Of a stretch of DNA of 64,000 bases, positions 10,807 to 23,021 are shown one piece after another. Each line of letters starts with the position of its first letter. Positions within the stretch are counted from its first letter, which is position 1. A program made the translations under genes and the position numbers. Under the pieces are notes generated by a model. It was not told where the DNA came from. It ran no database searches and was given only the letters and a program-made list of their open reading frames with translations. Origin of the DNA: Aureobasidium sp. EXF-3400 (taxonomy: Eukaryota > Ascomycota > Dothideomycetes > Dothideales > Saccotheciaceae); assembly GCA_024195585.1 (NCBI GenBank), contig SWBL01000073.1, positions 1-64,000 of the forward strand. The letters are read 5' to 3'.

Positions 10807-12004
10807 GCAATTTATTTCTCACGTTGTGTCGCAGTCTCAGGAGGTAGGTGACGAATGTGACTGCAGCCGGGACACTGCAGCCCTGCATTTGTGCCGGCCA
10901 GTCCTGAGTCCAGGCTCTAACTTCAACGATTCGCACCAATCATAGTTTCTCGAGGATTATTCAGAAGAGGCATAATTAAACAACATACTTAAATACATAT
11001 GAGAAGGTGTCTCTTGTTCTGATGCAATATTTTTAGTCTACCCACAATGAAATAATAAAGTCTACCCACAATGAAACAGTTTAATCTACCCACGATCTAC
11101 GGTATCTCAATAGGCACGAAGCTTTTGTTATACAAGATATATGTTTGTCTTTTGCGTTTGTGTTTCGACTGTTATGTAACTATTCGCAATGGCTGGTTGA
11201 TTATTCGAACAGCTTTGGACGTCAAGCTGATTTTCTTACTTGACTGAACAAAAAAGAAGAAAGAAGAAGAGGAATAGGAAAAACGAAAACGAAAGAGCAA
11301 GACAACGTGTATCCTGGATTGTCGTCCTTTTTCAAGCTGGTATAGCTCGATCGATCCTTCGTAATCTAGACATGATTACCAAGGAACTAAAACTTGTTTT
11401 GACGTACTTATGGCAGAATGAGGTGTTGAGCATTCCGGTTATGATTTAGCGGAATCCATGCTGCAAGCACCTCTACATATTGGCAAGCTTTGAATAATTT
11501 GGGATACACGAAAAGTTGCATAGACAGAAGTTCTTACACAAGAGTAGAGAGCCAAAAAGTGTGAAAACTTTATTGTATTGACCCATTACTGTTACACTTT
11601 CTATCAAAACGAAACGTCGACCATGATGAGCATTCTTGTGCAGTGTTATAACCAACTCAGCAGAATTCTGCCAGCCAAAGTGGTCGTGTATTTGCTGGAA
11701 GCATAGGCCAGCATTGCGGCTTGGATGCCAGGCTTTGTACAAATGAAACGTTCTTTTTCTGTTGGTTTGCGGTGTGATTGGTGCATGGAATACTATGGTT
11801 CTCATTAGTCAAAGAAAAGTAGCTCGGTGTTGGGTCTGCTTACTTGTCCGAGCAGAAGGAGGAAGACTGATGACGGCGATTTGTTCTCGTTATCCTATTA
11901 CTTCTTCGAGTCGAGCGGGTAGTGCAGACTGTTGATGAAAACCCAGAAGTGTTTGATTGGTGTCTAACTCGGGTTTTTGGGGAATATATGGCTTGGTGGT
12001 GCAT
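10807..12004. other. AT-rich intergenic region
   Basis: Promoter of the GT31 gene on the left, then low-complexity A/T-rich DNA with a short tandem repeat (listed separately). Minus-strand frame 11473-11805 (110 codons) shows no domain. Confidence 0.4.
11035..11100 (+). repeat. 24-bp tandem repeat, about 2.7 units
   Basis: Units start at 11035, 11059 and 11083. Each begins ARTCTACCCAC; the first two continue AATGAAA and differ only in their last six bases. The third is partial and diverged (CGATCTAC). It lies in an AT-rich spacer with no gene. Confidence 0.8.
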
Positions 12005-13452
12005 TCATTCAGGATGCTCCATAGCGAAGTCTGAGAGACGCTCCGAGTCAGGAGGATTAGTGGCTCTCCACTCGTCGTAGACATCCTTCATGTGAAGATT
12101 GTCATTGAATTCTTCGAGAAGTTCAGCCGGCATGGTGCAATGAGTGTCGTCTGAAGAGCGGCTTTCCATGGCATATGTTTGATCGACAATCTTGATGATG
12201 TTTTGGATGCATTTAGTTGATGGAAGCAAGGGGATGCCCATGATCTTCTCGTCGATAAGTCGGACCTGGTTAATCAGTTTCGTGACGGAGAGTCTGTCAA
12301 CGCTACCCTTGAAGTCGTGTGGCCAACCTTTCTCGATACGCTTGCGAAGTCCATCCAGGAGGTTCTCTTCCTGCTTCATCTCTTTCCAGCTCGTCTGAAA
12401 AGCGTGTAGTACAAGTTGGTCCTCAGGAGTGAGAGCTTGTTTCCATGACATTGGCCTCTGAGGCCAGGGCCGACGTGCAACGGACTCCGAGACCCGCATC
12501 AAGAGAGCTAGAAGTCCTTCGACAAGCCTACGCTCCGCTGTGTTGAAAGGCACCGCAGAAAGTGGTCTGCTCATCAAATCCCGCTGCTTCTTTTTCTGCT
12601 CTTTGTATGGCTGAGCTAAGATGACCTTTGAGAATCTGTTACCCCACATCTCATCTAGCTGAGAAAGAGACCACTTGTTGAAGGCCTCTCGCCATTCCTT
12701 GTCCTCGTGCTTCTTTTCGTCCGCCAACTTGATCAGTACCGAAAACCTGTCGCACTAGGACAATGTAGGAATTGACTCGATCCTGGCTGCCTCGCTTGGC
12801 TCTTCCTTGATTGGCTCTTCCTTGCGTTCAGGTTGCTCCAGTTGTTTCTGCATGCGCTTGTCGACTTGGAAGACGCGGATGTAGTAAGACAAAGCAGCAG
12901 AGGTGAAGGTTGAAGCTGCCCATTTGAGATGCTTGAGCTTTTCCTCGGTAGACTCGCGCAGCTCAGCGTGCGCTTCTGTAGAAATGCGAAAGAGGTTCTG
13001 TTTCGAGCTTTCTGAGAGCTTGCTGTAGTCTTTGCCGACTTTCTTGCCCAGATAGCTGGATATCAGCCTATTTTTGGATGTTTCGACGTGTTCCCTCATT
13101 TTGGACCTTCTCTCAGCACGTCGTTCAGCCTTTGATTTCTCCCTCTCAGCACGTCGTTCGGCCTTCGCCTTCTTTCCGCGGGCAGCCCTCGCCTTCTTTT
13201 CACAAGCAGCCTTATTTCTGAGTCTGTGTTGTGGGGAGCCTTCAAGGTTAGGGCGTCATCATGGGAATGGTCTTCACTGCCGGATGGATAGGAGTCGCCA
13301 CACATGTCGTGATCAAAGATTTCGTAGACGCCGCCGGGAGGGGATGGGTCTGGGTAGGGGCCGCTGAAGGTTCCAAAGTCGCCGTGGATGCCAAAGGGAG
13401 AACCGCAACCACTGGCGGCGATGCCAGCGAGGAAATCGGCTCTGTCAGACAT
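12005..13452 (-). CDS. Unknown charged protein, in-frame TAG splits the frame
   Basis: Model: ATG at 13452 (MSDRADFLAG), exon to 13278, a 38-nt intron (GTGAAG to TTGAAG, with a CTAACC branch-like motif), exon from 13239. The intron moves the frame into a basic coiled-coil stretch of AERRAER repeats, which continues smoothly into MREHVETSKNRL and ends at a TAG (12757-12755) after 219 codons. The same frame reopens at once for another 250 codons to 12005 (LADEKKHEDKEWREAFNKW onward), equally charged and protein-like. No 5' splice site that removes the TAG in phase was found. Either this is two products, a readthrough extension or a recently broken gene. I recognise no family. The 38-nt intron is unusually short and is the weakest part of the model. 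Confidence 0.5.
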
Positions 13453-14450
13453 GACCGACGATGATGGCAGGACAGAGATGATGAATTGAGAAAGTGACGA
13501 AGAGTGTGCGAGAAAGACGGAAATTTCAAAAGTGAGAAGACGCGCCGTCTGCGCTTTGGTGTCTTGTTTGCGCACCGGACGGACGAGCGCGTTGTTGTGA
13601 CGATGCAGTAAATCGCGGCTTTTTCATGTGACGGAGATTTTCAGATAGCCATGAGAGTGCACAAAGTCTAGCAGATTACAGACCGTGGATTGGGAGAAAG
13701 CTCAAACCTGAGATTGAAGACTACCTACTTTGGTTGATGCAGAAATGTGCATCAAGTCCAGCCGGATGACTTGTCACTCCATGGCACTCTCGCAGCTGCC
13801 TGCTGTGTTCTCTACCTTGAGTATCGCTCATTCCTTCAAGAGCTTTCTTTTTTCTTTGACAAACCCTCATCATACACAACATGAGAGAAGCTGAATCTTG
13901 AAAAGCAGTCAGGTCGCGATGACATGATACCATGCAGTGAAAGCCTGCTCGTCAACGACTTGAGTAAAACTACGATGTCCCTAGATCAAATCGGCATTGG
14001 ATGCACGAGACCCTACTAACAAGTGTCTTTCCGTCCTGTGATGTGGACGCGTATGCTTGAAATAGTTGAAACATGAAGAGAACAGGTGGTTGATGTTGAC
14101 TGGCCGTTCTCAAAAGCAGAATGCATGCCGTTGCAATGGAGGCTGAGTTGCCAAGGTCGAATGACGCGCACCATGTAGGACACGTCAAGAAGGAACACGT
14201 CCAACCACCTGTCCTTGTTGGCATAACAGTGTATAAGAGAAGAAGAAGAGAAGAGGTCGAATTGACTTTGAGCTGTCAGTGCGCGACGGCCCCTCTCCAC
14301 ACACCCCGCAACGTGTTCAAGCAGACCCTTTGTGAATCTTGGTCGAGCCTCGACAAGTCCAAGGAGCTTTACCCCTGAATCGCAATCAAAAAAGCACTTC
14401 TCCCATCGCTCGTTGTTCTCTCGACATTTCTCGCAACCACTTCAGACACA
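13453..14450. other. Divergent intergenic region
   Basis: Separates the unknown minus-strand gene from phosphomannomutase. No supported gene. The last 60 bases before 14451 are CT-rich, as in a fungal core promoter and leader. Confidence 0.5.
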
Positions 14451-15368
14451 ATGGCAGCCGTAGCAGCATCAGTCATCCCGGCGCTCGACCAGCGTCCGGT
14501 CAAGAACACCATCTGCCTCTTCGATGTCGATGGCACCCTTACTCCTGCCCGCAGAGTGTGTATACGTCTACGCAAATACATGAAATGGAAGGAGACTGAC
14601 ATATGTACAGACAGTCTCCCCCGAGATGCTCGCTCTCCTGTCGCAGCTCCGTCACAAGGTCGCCATTGGCTTCGTCGGTGGTAGCGATCTCGTCAAGCAG
14701 CAAGAACAGCTCGGCACTGCTTCAGTCCCCGTCACCAGCCTCTTCGACTTCTGCTTCGCCGAGAATGGTCTGACCGCATACCGCATGGGTGTCCCGCTCG
14801 CATCGTCATCATTCATCAAGTGGATTGGGGAGGAGCCCTACCAGAAGCTCGTCAAGTTCATCTTGCACTACATTGCCGACCTCGAGATCCCCAAGAAGCG
14901 CGGTACCTTCATCGAGTTCCGCAATGGCATGATCAACGTCAGCCCCATTGGTCGTAACGCCAGCATCGAGGAGCGCAACGAGTATGAGAAGTACGATCTC
15001 GAGCACGGCATTCGCAAGAAGTTTGTCGAGGACATCAAGGCTGCTTTCCCCGACCTTGGCTTGACGTGAGTCTATCATGGCATATGATGCAAAGGAAATA
15101 TGAAGCTAACAGCACCTGCAGCTACTCGATCGGTGGACAAATCTCATTCGACGTTTTCCCCAGAGGCTGGGACAAGACATACTGCTTGCAGCACGTCGAG
15201 GCCGAGAAGCAATATGGCAACGAGTACACTACCATCCACTTCTTCGGCGACAAGACATACAAGGGCGGTAACGACTACGAAATCTACGAGGACCCTCGCA
15301 CCATCGGCCACAGCGTCAAGAGCCCTGAGGATACTGCTGCCGAGCTCAAGAAGCTGTTTGACCTCTGA
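14451..15368 (+). CDS. SEC53: Phosphomannomutase
   Basis: Three exons, 14451-14555, 14611-15065 and 15122-15368, giving 268 residues. Converts mannose-6-phosphate to mannose-1-phosphate in the cytosol, the step that feeds GDP-mannose to N-glycosylation, O-mannosylation and GPI anchors. It is a HAD-superfamily enzyme: the catalytic motif [11 protein letters not shown] (Asp25 nucleophile, Asp27 acid/base) spans the first splice junction. Other family signatures are [64 protein letters not shown] and [19 protein letters not shown]. Both introns are about 55 nt. Length matches yeast and human orthologues. Family assignment is firm; essential in yeast. Confidence 0.97.
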
Positions 15369-15787
15369 ACGACATCACAAGTAATTCGAAGAGCTCGATT
15401 GTGAAGGTTGAAAAGAGGGCAGATAGAGAGCTATACAGGAGGCTGGAAAAAGGTATCTCGCAAAAATACGGGGAGCATGGAGTATTTCGGATAATAGGAA
15501 AAGAGGTGTTGAGGCCATAAAGATACCTATGCAGAGTTTTTCATGAGTCGTCAAGTTGATGTTTGCTTCATCTCAAACTGCTCGATTGTGTTCATGCTAG
15601 CGAATGATGGTTTGGAGAAGATGCGGCAATGCTCATTGATGCTTCGGAGGTGAAGATGATTTCCCCGCATGTGACGCGCCAAGGCCGAGCGCAGGTGGAT
15701 GGTTTGGCGGCTTCTGGAATTTGCGGCGACAAAATATTCCAAGACCATCCTTTCTCTTCACGCCATTCATCACACACAACCGCAGAT

Positions 15788-16931
<1,144 letters not shown>

Positions 16932-17304
16932 TTTGTTCGTTCTTCCTGAGGTTGCTTCTATTCTTTGGTTCTTTTCTACAATATCCACGTCTGGCATAGT
17001 TTTGGTGTTTTACTGCTGCGTTCAGCGTTATGGGGCTTTTGTGTCTTCCAAAAAGCGTATCCTTGTTTATCTCGAGATGCTACAGACCCGATCTATCTGT
17101 GTAAACCTCCAATAATCTGCTGTGCCAATCTACCACATTCGCGTTCGATAAGCGCGATCAAAGTCATGTTCGTAAACTGAGTCCATTGCAGTGCCGCCAG
17201 CGCCTTATCCAGGTTGGCACCATGTATGTATTCCTACGTGACTTTTGACTAGAGGTTTACCCATTCCTAATCTTGCATGAAATCCTCAACAATCTATAAC
17301 TCTC
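16932..17304. other. Convergent 3' region of KRR1 and HIS1
   Basis: T-rich 3' flanks of the two convergent genes. No additional gene seen. Confidence 0.6.
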
Positions 17305-18451
17305 TTAGATGGTTCTCGAGTTCTCGATCTTGGTGACGAGAATGTCGGTGGCACCAATAGCGGTCAGCTCGTCCATGGCGTTGGAAACGTTCTTGCGCTC
17401 AACCATGGCCGAAACAGCGACCCAGCCGCTCTCTTCCAGGCTGTTGACAGTGGGTGCTCGCTTGCCAGGAGTGATCTTGGCAGCCTTGTCGAGGTTGCTG
17501 CGCTCGACGTTGTATGTGCAGAGGACGAATTTTTGGGCGGCTGTCAAGTGATGTTAGCATTCTGAGACACCAGTGAGGCAGGATACATGATAGCATACTA
17601 ATGACACCACGGATTCTGGTTGCGATCAAGTTGACGAGATCGGGGTTGGTGGGGTTCTTGGAGCGGATCAAGATAGCGGTGGTCTCGAGGACGGTCGAGA
17701 TTGCCTTGAGGCCTGCTGCGCGCATAGTCTCACCAGATTCTACCTCATGTCAGCACAAGTCAGTCGCATGCATCAAGACCAAACTCACCAACGAGATCGA
17801 CAATGCCGTCTGCAACACCCAGCGCGCAAGCAGCCTCTACACTGCCACCGACATACTTGATGTGGGTGTCGAGCTTCTCTCCTGCCTTCTTGCCCTCGAG
17901 CTCTCTGAAGTAAACCTCGGCGAGGTTGGTGAAACTGGTGCAAATGTTCTTTCCGACCAATGACTTTGCGTCTTCGAACTGGCCCATCTCAGGGACCTGG
18001 ATCTGAAGCTTGCAGCGACCAAAGTCAAGGTCAAGGACCTCTTCGACACCAGTAGACTCGGTTGGGGGCTCGGTAACCTCGTACTCTGCGACCTGGTCGC
18101 GACCAGTGATACCAAGATCACAACGACCCTCGGAGACGAAGGTAGGGATATCGGAAGCGGGCAGGAAGACGAGAGCGATGGGGAAGTTCTTGACGAGGGC
18201 AATGTCGAGACGCGAGTGTCTGTGGAACTGAATGTCGGAGCCGTGGAGAAGCTCGATACATGCTTGATGAAGACGTCCCTCTGCAAGTCGGCGTTAGAAT
18301 GGCGTACGAAGAGGCATGGAGGGGCAGTGAGGGGTCAATTACTCTTGGGAACGGCAAACAAGAGACGGTCGGTGAGGCTGAGAAAGTCGCGTCAGGACGG
18401 AGACGAGAGAGATGGCAGAGTGGCATTGACATACTGGTTGACGAGATCCAT
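17305..18451 (-). CDS. HIS1: ATP phosphoribosyltransferase
   Basis: Five exons on the minus strand: 18451-18435, 18377-18343, 18280-17789, 17739-17599 and 17540-17305, giving 306 residues. First committed step of histidine synthesis (ATP plus PRPP to phosphoribosyl-ATP), normally feedback-inhibited by histidine. The spliced start reads MDLVNHLTDRLLFAVPKKGR. It is followed by the catalytic-core motifs DIALVKNLPIALVFLPASDI, GRCDLGITGRDQVAE and a PRPP-binding loop GGSVEAACALGVADGIVDLV. The last exon is the regulatory ACT-like domain (VNSLEESGWVAVSAMVERKN, IENSRTI), so this is the long, allosteric form. The first two exons are only 17 and 35 nt and would be missed by ORF-based annotation. No clear Gcn4/CpcA TGACTC site was found in the 500 bp upstream. 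Confidence 0.95.
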
Positions 18452-18950
18452 GGCGAACGAGGGACTTGGGTGTTGAGAGGGAGGTTACAAGAAGATTGGG
18501 TAGTATGAGGGAAAGCGCGATTGAGGACTGTCGGTATTATGACTGATGAGAATCGGATCGCATTTACACGTGGGGCAGTGGATGCTTGACACTCGATATC
18601 TTCTTCTCAGTCGCACTACCACAGAGTTGATTTGATTTATGTTGAGAATGGATATTCAGGTCTAGTATCATGGCACGCAGGTCTACAATAGTCTAACACT
18701 CATAATTGACATGGGAATGCAGTGGTATCCAGCGCGGATTGCAGATGGTCAACCAAATTTTAGCCATGTTTTACGGCAGCGATGACGGATGGCGGGTCGC
18801 GGCTCTTCGGGAGTCTTGGCGAGGCCGATGGCCAGCGCGCCGACTGCATCGTCACTCCAAGCTCCGCCGCTGAAGGCAGCATACAGCTACAGCTATACCA
18901 CTAGCTTGACACGACATCAACCACCCACTCACTCCATCACATCAACAACC
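18452..18950. promoter_or_regulatory. Divergent promoter of HIS1 and proteasome beta-6
   Basis: Five hundred bases lie between the two divergent start codons. No TATA box near either start. The in-frame extension of the proteasome ORF back to 18789 is treated as leader. Confidence 0.5.
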
Positions 18951-19805
18951 ATGGCATCCTCGGTGACAGTCGCCATTCCCAACGGCCAACCTGGCTACTC
19001 CTTCTCTCAAGCCCCTCAAGTCACCGTCAACTCAGCGCCTCGCCAACATGCCGGTTTCTACCCGTATGCATACCATACATCTCGCCCCATCTAGCCGTCT
19101 TCTAACCTTCATACCAGATACACCGACAACGGTGGTAGCACTCTCGGTATCTCGGGTGCCGACTTTACCATCATGGCAGGCGACACCCGCCACACCTCCG
19201 GCTACAACATCAACACCCGCTACGCCCCCAAGCTCTTCCGCATCGGCGGTGAAGGCCCTGAGAAGGAGGGTGCCCGCATCGTTCTGTCCGTCGTCGGTTT
19301 CGCCGCCGATGGCAACGCCCTAGCCGAGCAACTCGACACCATCGTCAAAATGTACCGCTACCGCCACAACAAGCCCATGACCGTCTCCGCCTGCGCCCAA
19401 CGTCTCTCTCACATCCTCTACAACAAGCGTTTCTTCCCTTACTACGTCCACGCTATTCTCGGTGGTATCGATGAGGACGGCAAGGGCGCTCTGTACTCGT
19501 ACGACCCCGTAGGCAGTTACGAGAGAGAGCAGTGCCGTGCTGCTGGTGCCGCCTCGAGCTTGATCATGCCTTTCCTCGACAATCAGGTCAACTTCAAGAA
19601 TCAGTACATTCCCGGCTCAGGAGAGGGTCACGCTCTGCAAGCTCGTGTTCCCGAGCCTCTGCCCCAAAAGGACGTTGAAGAGGTGGTCATGGATGCCTTC
19701 ACCAGTGCTGTTGAGAGACATATCGAGGTCGGTGATGGTCTGCAAATGATGATCATCACAAAGAACGGTATCGAAGAGAGATATGTTCCTCTCAAGCAAG
19801 ATTAG
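18951..19805 (+). CDS. PRE7: 20S proteasome subunit beta-6 (yeast Pre7 type)
   Basis: Two exons, 18951-19063 and 19118-19805, intron 54 nt (GTATGC donor, TCTAAC branch, CAG acceptor), giving 266 residues. Non-catalytic beta subunit of the 20S core (human PSMB1 orthologue). The spliced junction gives GFYPYTDNGGSTLGISGADF, the beta-6 hallmark in which the usual N-terminal catalytic Thr context is replaced. Then come DTRHTSGYNINTRYAPKLF, GFAADGNAL, FFPYYVHAILGGIDEDGKGA, YDPVGSYEREQCRAAGAASS and a conserved tail. Start taken at 18951 in CAACAACCATGGC, a strong context, although the frame is open 54 codons further upstream. Confidence 0.95.
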
Positions 19806-20073
19806 AGCGTTCCTTTATCTGCCTTTTGCGTTTTTACATGTGTTCACGACGAAGGAAGTCTTTCCCGCCCTTCACTGGGGATGGGAGAAAAAGACGGTTG
19901 TATTTTAATCATATCAGGCACGGCTTTTATGCATGGCGCGCGGCGTTGGCTTACAAGATGGAAGGGATCCATGGAGAATCAAAGACCACTCCACCGCTCC
20001 AGGAACATCTCACTGACTTTCTCTGATTTTGCGCAAAGGTAGCAGTGTTGCTTGTCTATTGATCCGTGATCAT

Positions 20074-21843
20074 CTACAACTTTGACCATGACTTGTACAC
20101 ATCATCAATCTCGCCCACGAACGCGCTCAATGTCGCCTTGCGATCTACAGTTCCTTTTGGCGTTCGCACCATTGTCTTTCCAGACCCTACAATTATCACC
20201 AACTCTTTCTGCAACCTTGCAGATTCATGATGCTTTCCGTTCTCGGCTTCCACTGCCGGCCAGATCTCGTCTACAAACTCTGCTTTTTGGTCGTTTGTGG
20301 TGATTGACATAGCAGGTTCGACCAGCAAGAAGGGTCTGCTGCGGTACTGACCGCCTACTACAACAGCGGCGATTGCTGGGTGTGCAGAAATGGCCTCCTC
20401 GATGGCACCGGCGAACATCTTGACTTCACCACTTAGGAGTACGAGGTCGTCCTTTCGACACCTGTATTTCCAAAGCCCTGGCTTCGTTGGATGCGGTGAG
20501 AAGAGATCTTTCGTCCTGAACTCAGTAGCCCGTTCTCCATTATTGAAGCCAAAGTGAGCTGCCAGATGTGATGGCGTACTATCGATACAGCGGAAGAAAT
20601 TCGTGTATGCTTCTGACTGTGGAGTGCGTTTTATAACGAGTTCATACAGATCTGCATCTGTGTGCTGGAAATCGGGGCCCATGAATGGATGGATTAGGAA
20701 ATAGCCTTGGTCTGCTGGATCGGGTGAAGAGCCTGTAAGCCAGAGTCCTCCTTCTGTGCTGCCGAGTGCTGAGGAGACTGTGCCCTCAAACTCAGAGGCT
20801 ACGATGCGGGTGGCCCATGCAGCCAAAGGGGCTCCGCCATATACAATCTTCTTGAGCTGTTTGAGTGCTTTCCGACATACCGGATCCGCGATAAGTTCTT
20901 CCAGTAGACTTGGAGGGAAAGAAGCTGCACTAACATGTGCGTTTCTCAACACGTCGAGAACAGTCTGTTTATCAGGTCGAACACCAGCAGGTCCAAGGAT
21001 AATGATCGTGCTGAGAAAGACGGGTGTGAGAAGACTAGCCGTAATGCCAGAAGTGTGGAAAGTCGGTAATGCGCAATATATGCTCTGCCCTGCCATCTGT
21101 GTTGCCGCACTGCCTGGTAGAGAGTGCAGTCTGTCGACCGAACATAGCATATCGTTTGTCCAGATTACGGGCTTTGGCAGTCCTGTCGTTCCGGATGTGT
21201 GCACTACCATTACAGGATCCGAAAGTGCTTTTGAGTAGGGCTTCGAATATGTATAGGGCTCGGAATTGGCTGAAGGGTGTGACTGGGTCAAGAATGCGCC
21301 AAAAGATGTGGTGCTGATATACTTGGCACTTGGGAACCTCGTTTGCAGAGACTCTGCTAGCGCGGCCATCTCAGAAGCATATATCACCGCAGTGCATGAT
21401 AGTGAGTCCAAAAGGAAAAGATGAGCATCTGACGATGCGAGGTGAGAGGCTAGCAGTACCTTTTTGCCTACTTTAGCTGCTGCTACGACTACAATGGCAT
21501 ATCCAAGATCTCTAGGACCAAAGTATGCGAAAGTCGAAAATGTGCCGTCAGCTTTGCCGAGAGTTTCGTCCAGCCACCAGGATAGTGCATCTACTGCTCG
21601 TGCAAGCTCGGCGTAGGTGATGTCTTCGAAGCCTTTGGATATGTCTGCATCGTCTCTTGGGACAGATGCATAGACGCGGTTTGGCGTAGCTGTAGCAATG
21701 TCATCAATCAGGGTGGGAAGCAATCTTGTGCCGTATTGAGGGCTGTCTCTCGTCATGTCGGCCGCAGTTTTGGCTTCAGTCGAGGCAGAAGGCGGGGCGT
21801 GAGGGACAGGTACGGCTTCTGGGAGTTGAGACAAGGTACTCAT
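20074..21843 (-). CDS. Stand-alone adenylating (acyl-CoA synthetase-like) enzyme
   Basis: Single exon, 589 residues. ANL-superfamily adenylation domain: the P-loop-like A3 motif VVHTSGTTGLPKPV at about 213-226, YGGAPLAAWA, the A5-like GSTEGG, and the region FSPHPTKPGLWKYRCRKDDLVLLSGEVKM containing the A7/A8 hinge. The late segment KTMVRTPKGTVDRKATL provides a C-terminal Lys in the A10 position. The closest family type I recognise is the adenylation module of fungal NRPS-like carboxylic acid reductases. Here there is no thiolation motif and no reductase domain, and the ORF ends right after the A domain. It may be a trans-acting A domain, a truncated reductase or an independent acid-activating enzyme. 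The substrate is not readable. Its neighbours are not an obvious biosynthetic cluster. Confidence 0.85.
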   Translation of the reverse strand: MSTLSQLPEAVPVPHAPPSASTEAKTAADMTRDSPQYGTRLLPTLIDDIATATPNRVYASVPRDDADISKGFEDITYAELARAVDALSWWLDETLGKADGTFSTFAYFGPRDLGYAIVVVAAAKVGKKVLLASHLASSDAHLFLLDSLSCTAVIYASEMAALAESLQTRFPSAKYISTTSFGAFLTQSHPSANSEPYTYSKPYSKALSDPVMVVHTSGTTGLPKPVIWTNDMLCSVDRLHSLPGSAATQMAGQSIYCALPTFHTSGITASLLTPVFLSTIIILGPAGVRPDKQTVLDVLRNAHVSAASFPPSLLEELIADPVCRKALKQLKKIVYGGAPLAAWATRIVASEFEGTVSSALGSTEGGLWLTGSSPDPADQGYFLIHPFMGPDFQHTDADLYELVIKRTPQSEAYTNFFRCIDSTPSHLAAHFGFNNGERATEFRTKDLFSPHPTKPGLWKYRCRKDDLVLLSGEVKMFAGAIEEAISAHPAIAAVVVGGQYRSRPFLLVEPAMSITTNDQKAEFVDEIWPAVEAENGKHHESARLQKELVIIVGSGKTMVRTPKGTVDRKATLSAFVGEIDDVYKSWSKL

Positions 21844-23021
21844 GTAGGCGTTGTCAAAGCTTTGCGAGATTGGGGGAAGTCAAACAAGAAGGAGCGATGA
21901 AAGGCTAGTAAATACCAGTTCACCCACACGGCGGCATCACGGCTCACACCTGTAAGAGCCAGCTGAAGATCATAGCCCTACAGCAATCATCATAAACTCT
22001 GCTCGTCCTACGTACGAAAGAAGCCCCGTTGCGTGCCACACAACGCGTTTCTAGCCAGCCAGCACATCGCGATGTTACATTCGCGATGCCGTCGTGGTGT
22101 GTCTCGTACGAGAGGGTTCTTACGAGCGCACAAGCAATCTAAACGGTTGCAGAATGATAACGAATCGGCACCTTATACAGGGCAAGGAGTGTGGTTGTCG
22201 GGGAATGCTTCTTGTTGAGGTTAGAGCCTTGGCTACTTTGTATATTTTCTAACGAACGTTGTGAGCTCGTTTCACACCGCTACTCAGGAAAATGCCCGAG
22301 CAGCGGCCCGAGCTCGTAAGCCTCATGTTCTGTAAGAGTAGCTGATCTGTTTTATATAACATCTGGGTGTGGGCGGACCGAAACCGAGCCCGTCTTCTCC
22401 AGTCCCACCATGCCGTGAATCCTTTTACTTGTCGCAATCTCATCGCGCAAGCAGAAGAGGGATTCTCGAAAGATCTGACTGCCTGCGATCTGTCTTGGGG
22501 TTCTACTTAACCAGATCAAGACATATACCGCGATGGCCGCATATTGTAGCCAACAAAGTAGCTACAGAGTAGGCACTGCTGGTGATCCACCGAACAGGCC
22601 CCTAACCTCTTGGACGCATAGCTTGTCCTTCACCGTCTTCCTCCGCTACAATCTATTTGACTCCGCATCTCAACTGTGTCATTGTAACCTGACTCATTGC
22701 GGAGAACGAAGTGCTGGCGAATGCTACCTTACCATGCAGGCCCAGCTTCTAGTGCAGTTGATCCTGTTCTACTGAAAGCGTAAGTATGCTCGCCAAGCGT
22801 ATCTTGCTTCCAGCAGCTGCATCGTTGATTCATTATGTGCTGGCTTCGTCAAACCGATTCGGTTGCCGTATCTATCTGGTGATAAGATGATACTAGTGCG
22901 CACGAACATGCTGCTGCGTCTGATGACGACAAGACCATTGGATTATGGGTTTCGAAGACATCAACCCTCCAGCATCAACAGACATGCCAAACCATGACAA
23001 GGTGATCAAAGGAAACCCAGC
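21844..23021. other. Intergenic, no gene seen
   Basis: Promoter of the adenylating enzyme on the left, then about 900 bases with only short, unlinked frames up to 80 codons. No repeat or RNA gene recognised. Confidence 0.45.

Noticed and set aside
12755..12757. TAG reassigned as a sense codon
   Set aside because: Clear housekeeping genes in the window terminate with TAG, so the standard code applies.
18789..18950. 54-codon in-frame extension of the proteasome beta-6 ORF
   Set aside because: The ATG at 18951 has a much better context and gives the normal family length; the extension is low-complexity leader.
18452..18950. Gcn4/CpcA site controlling HIS1
   Set aside because: No TGACTC or close match was found in the intergenic region; only weaker TGACTG-like words.
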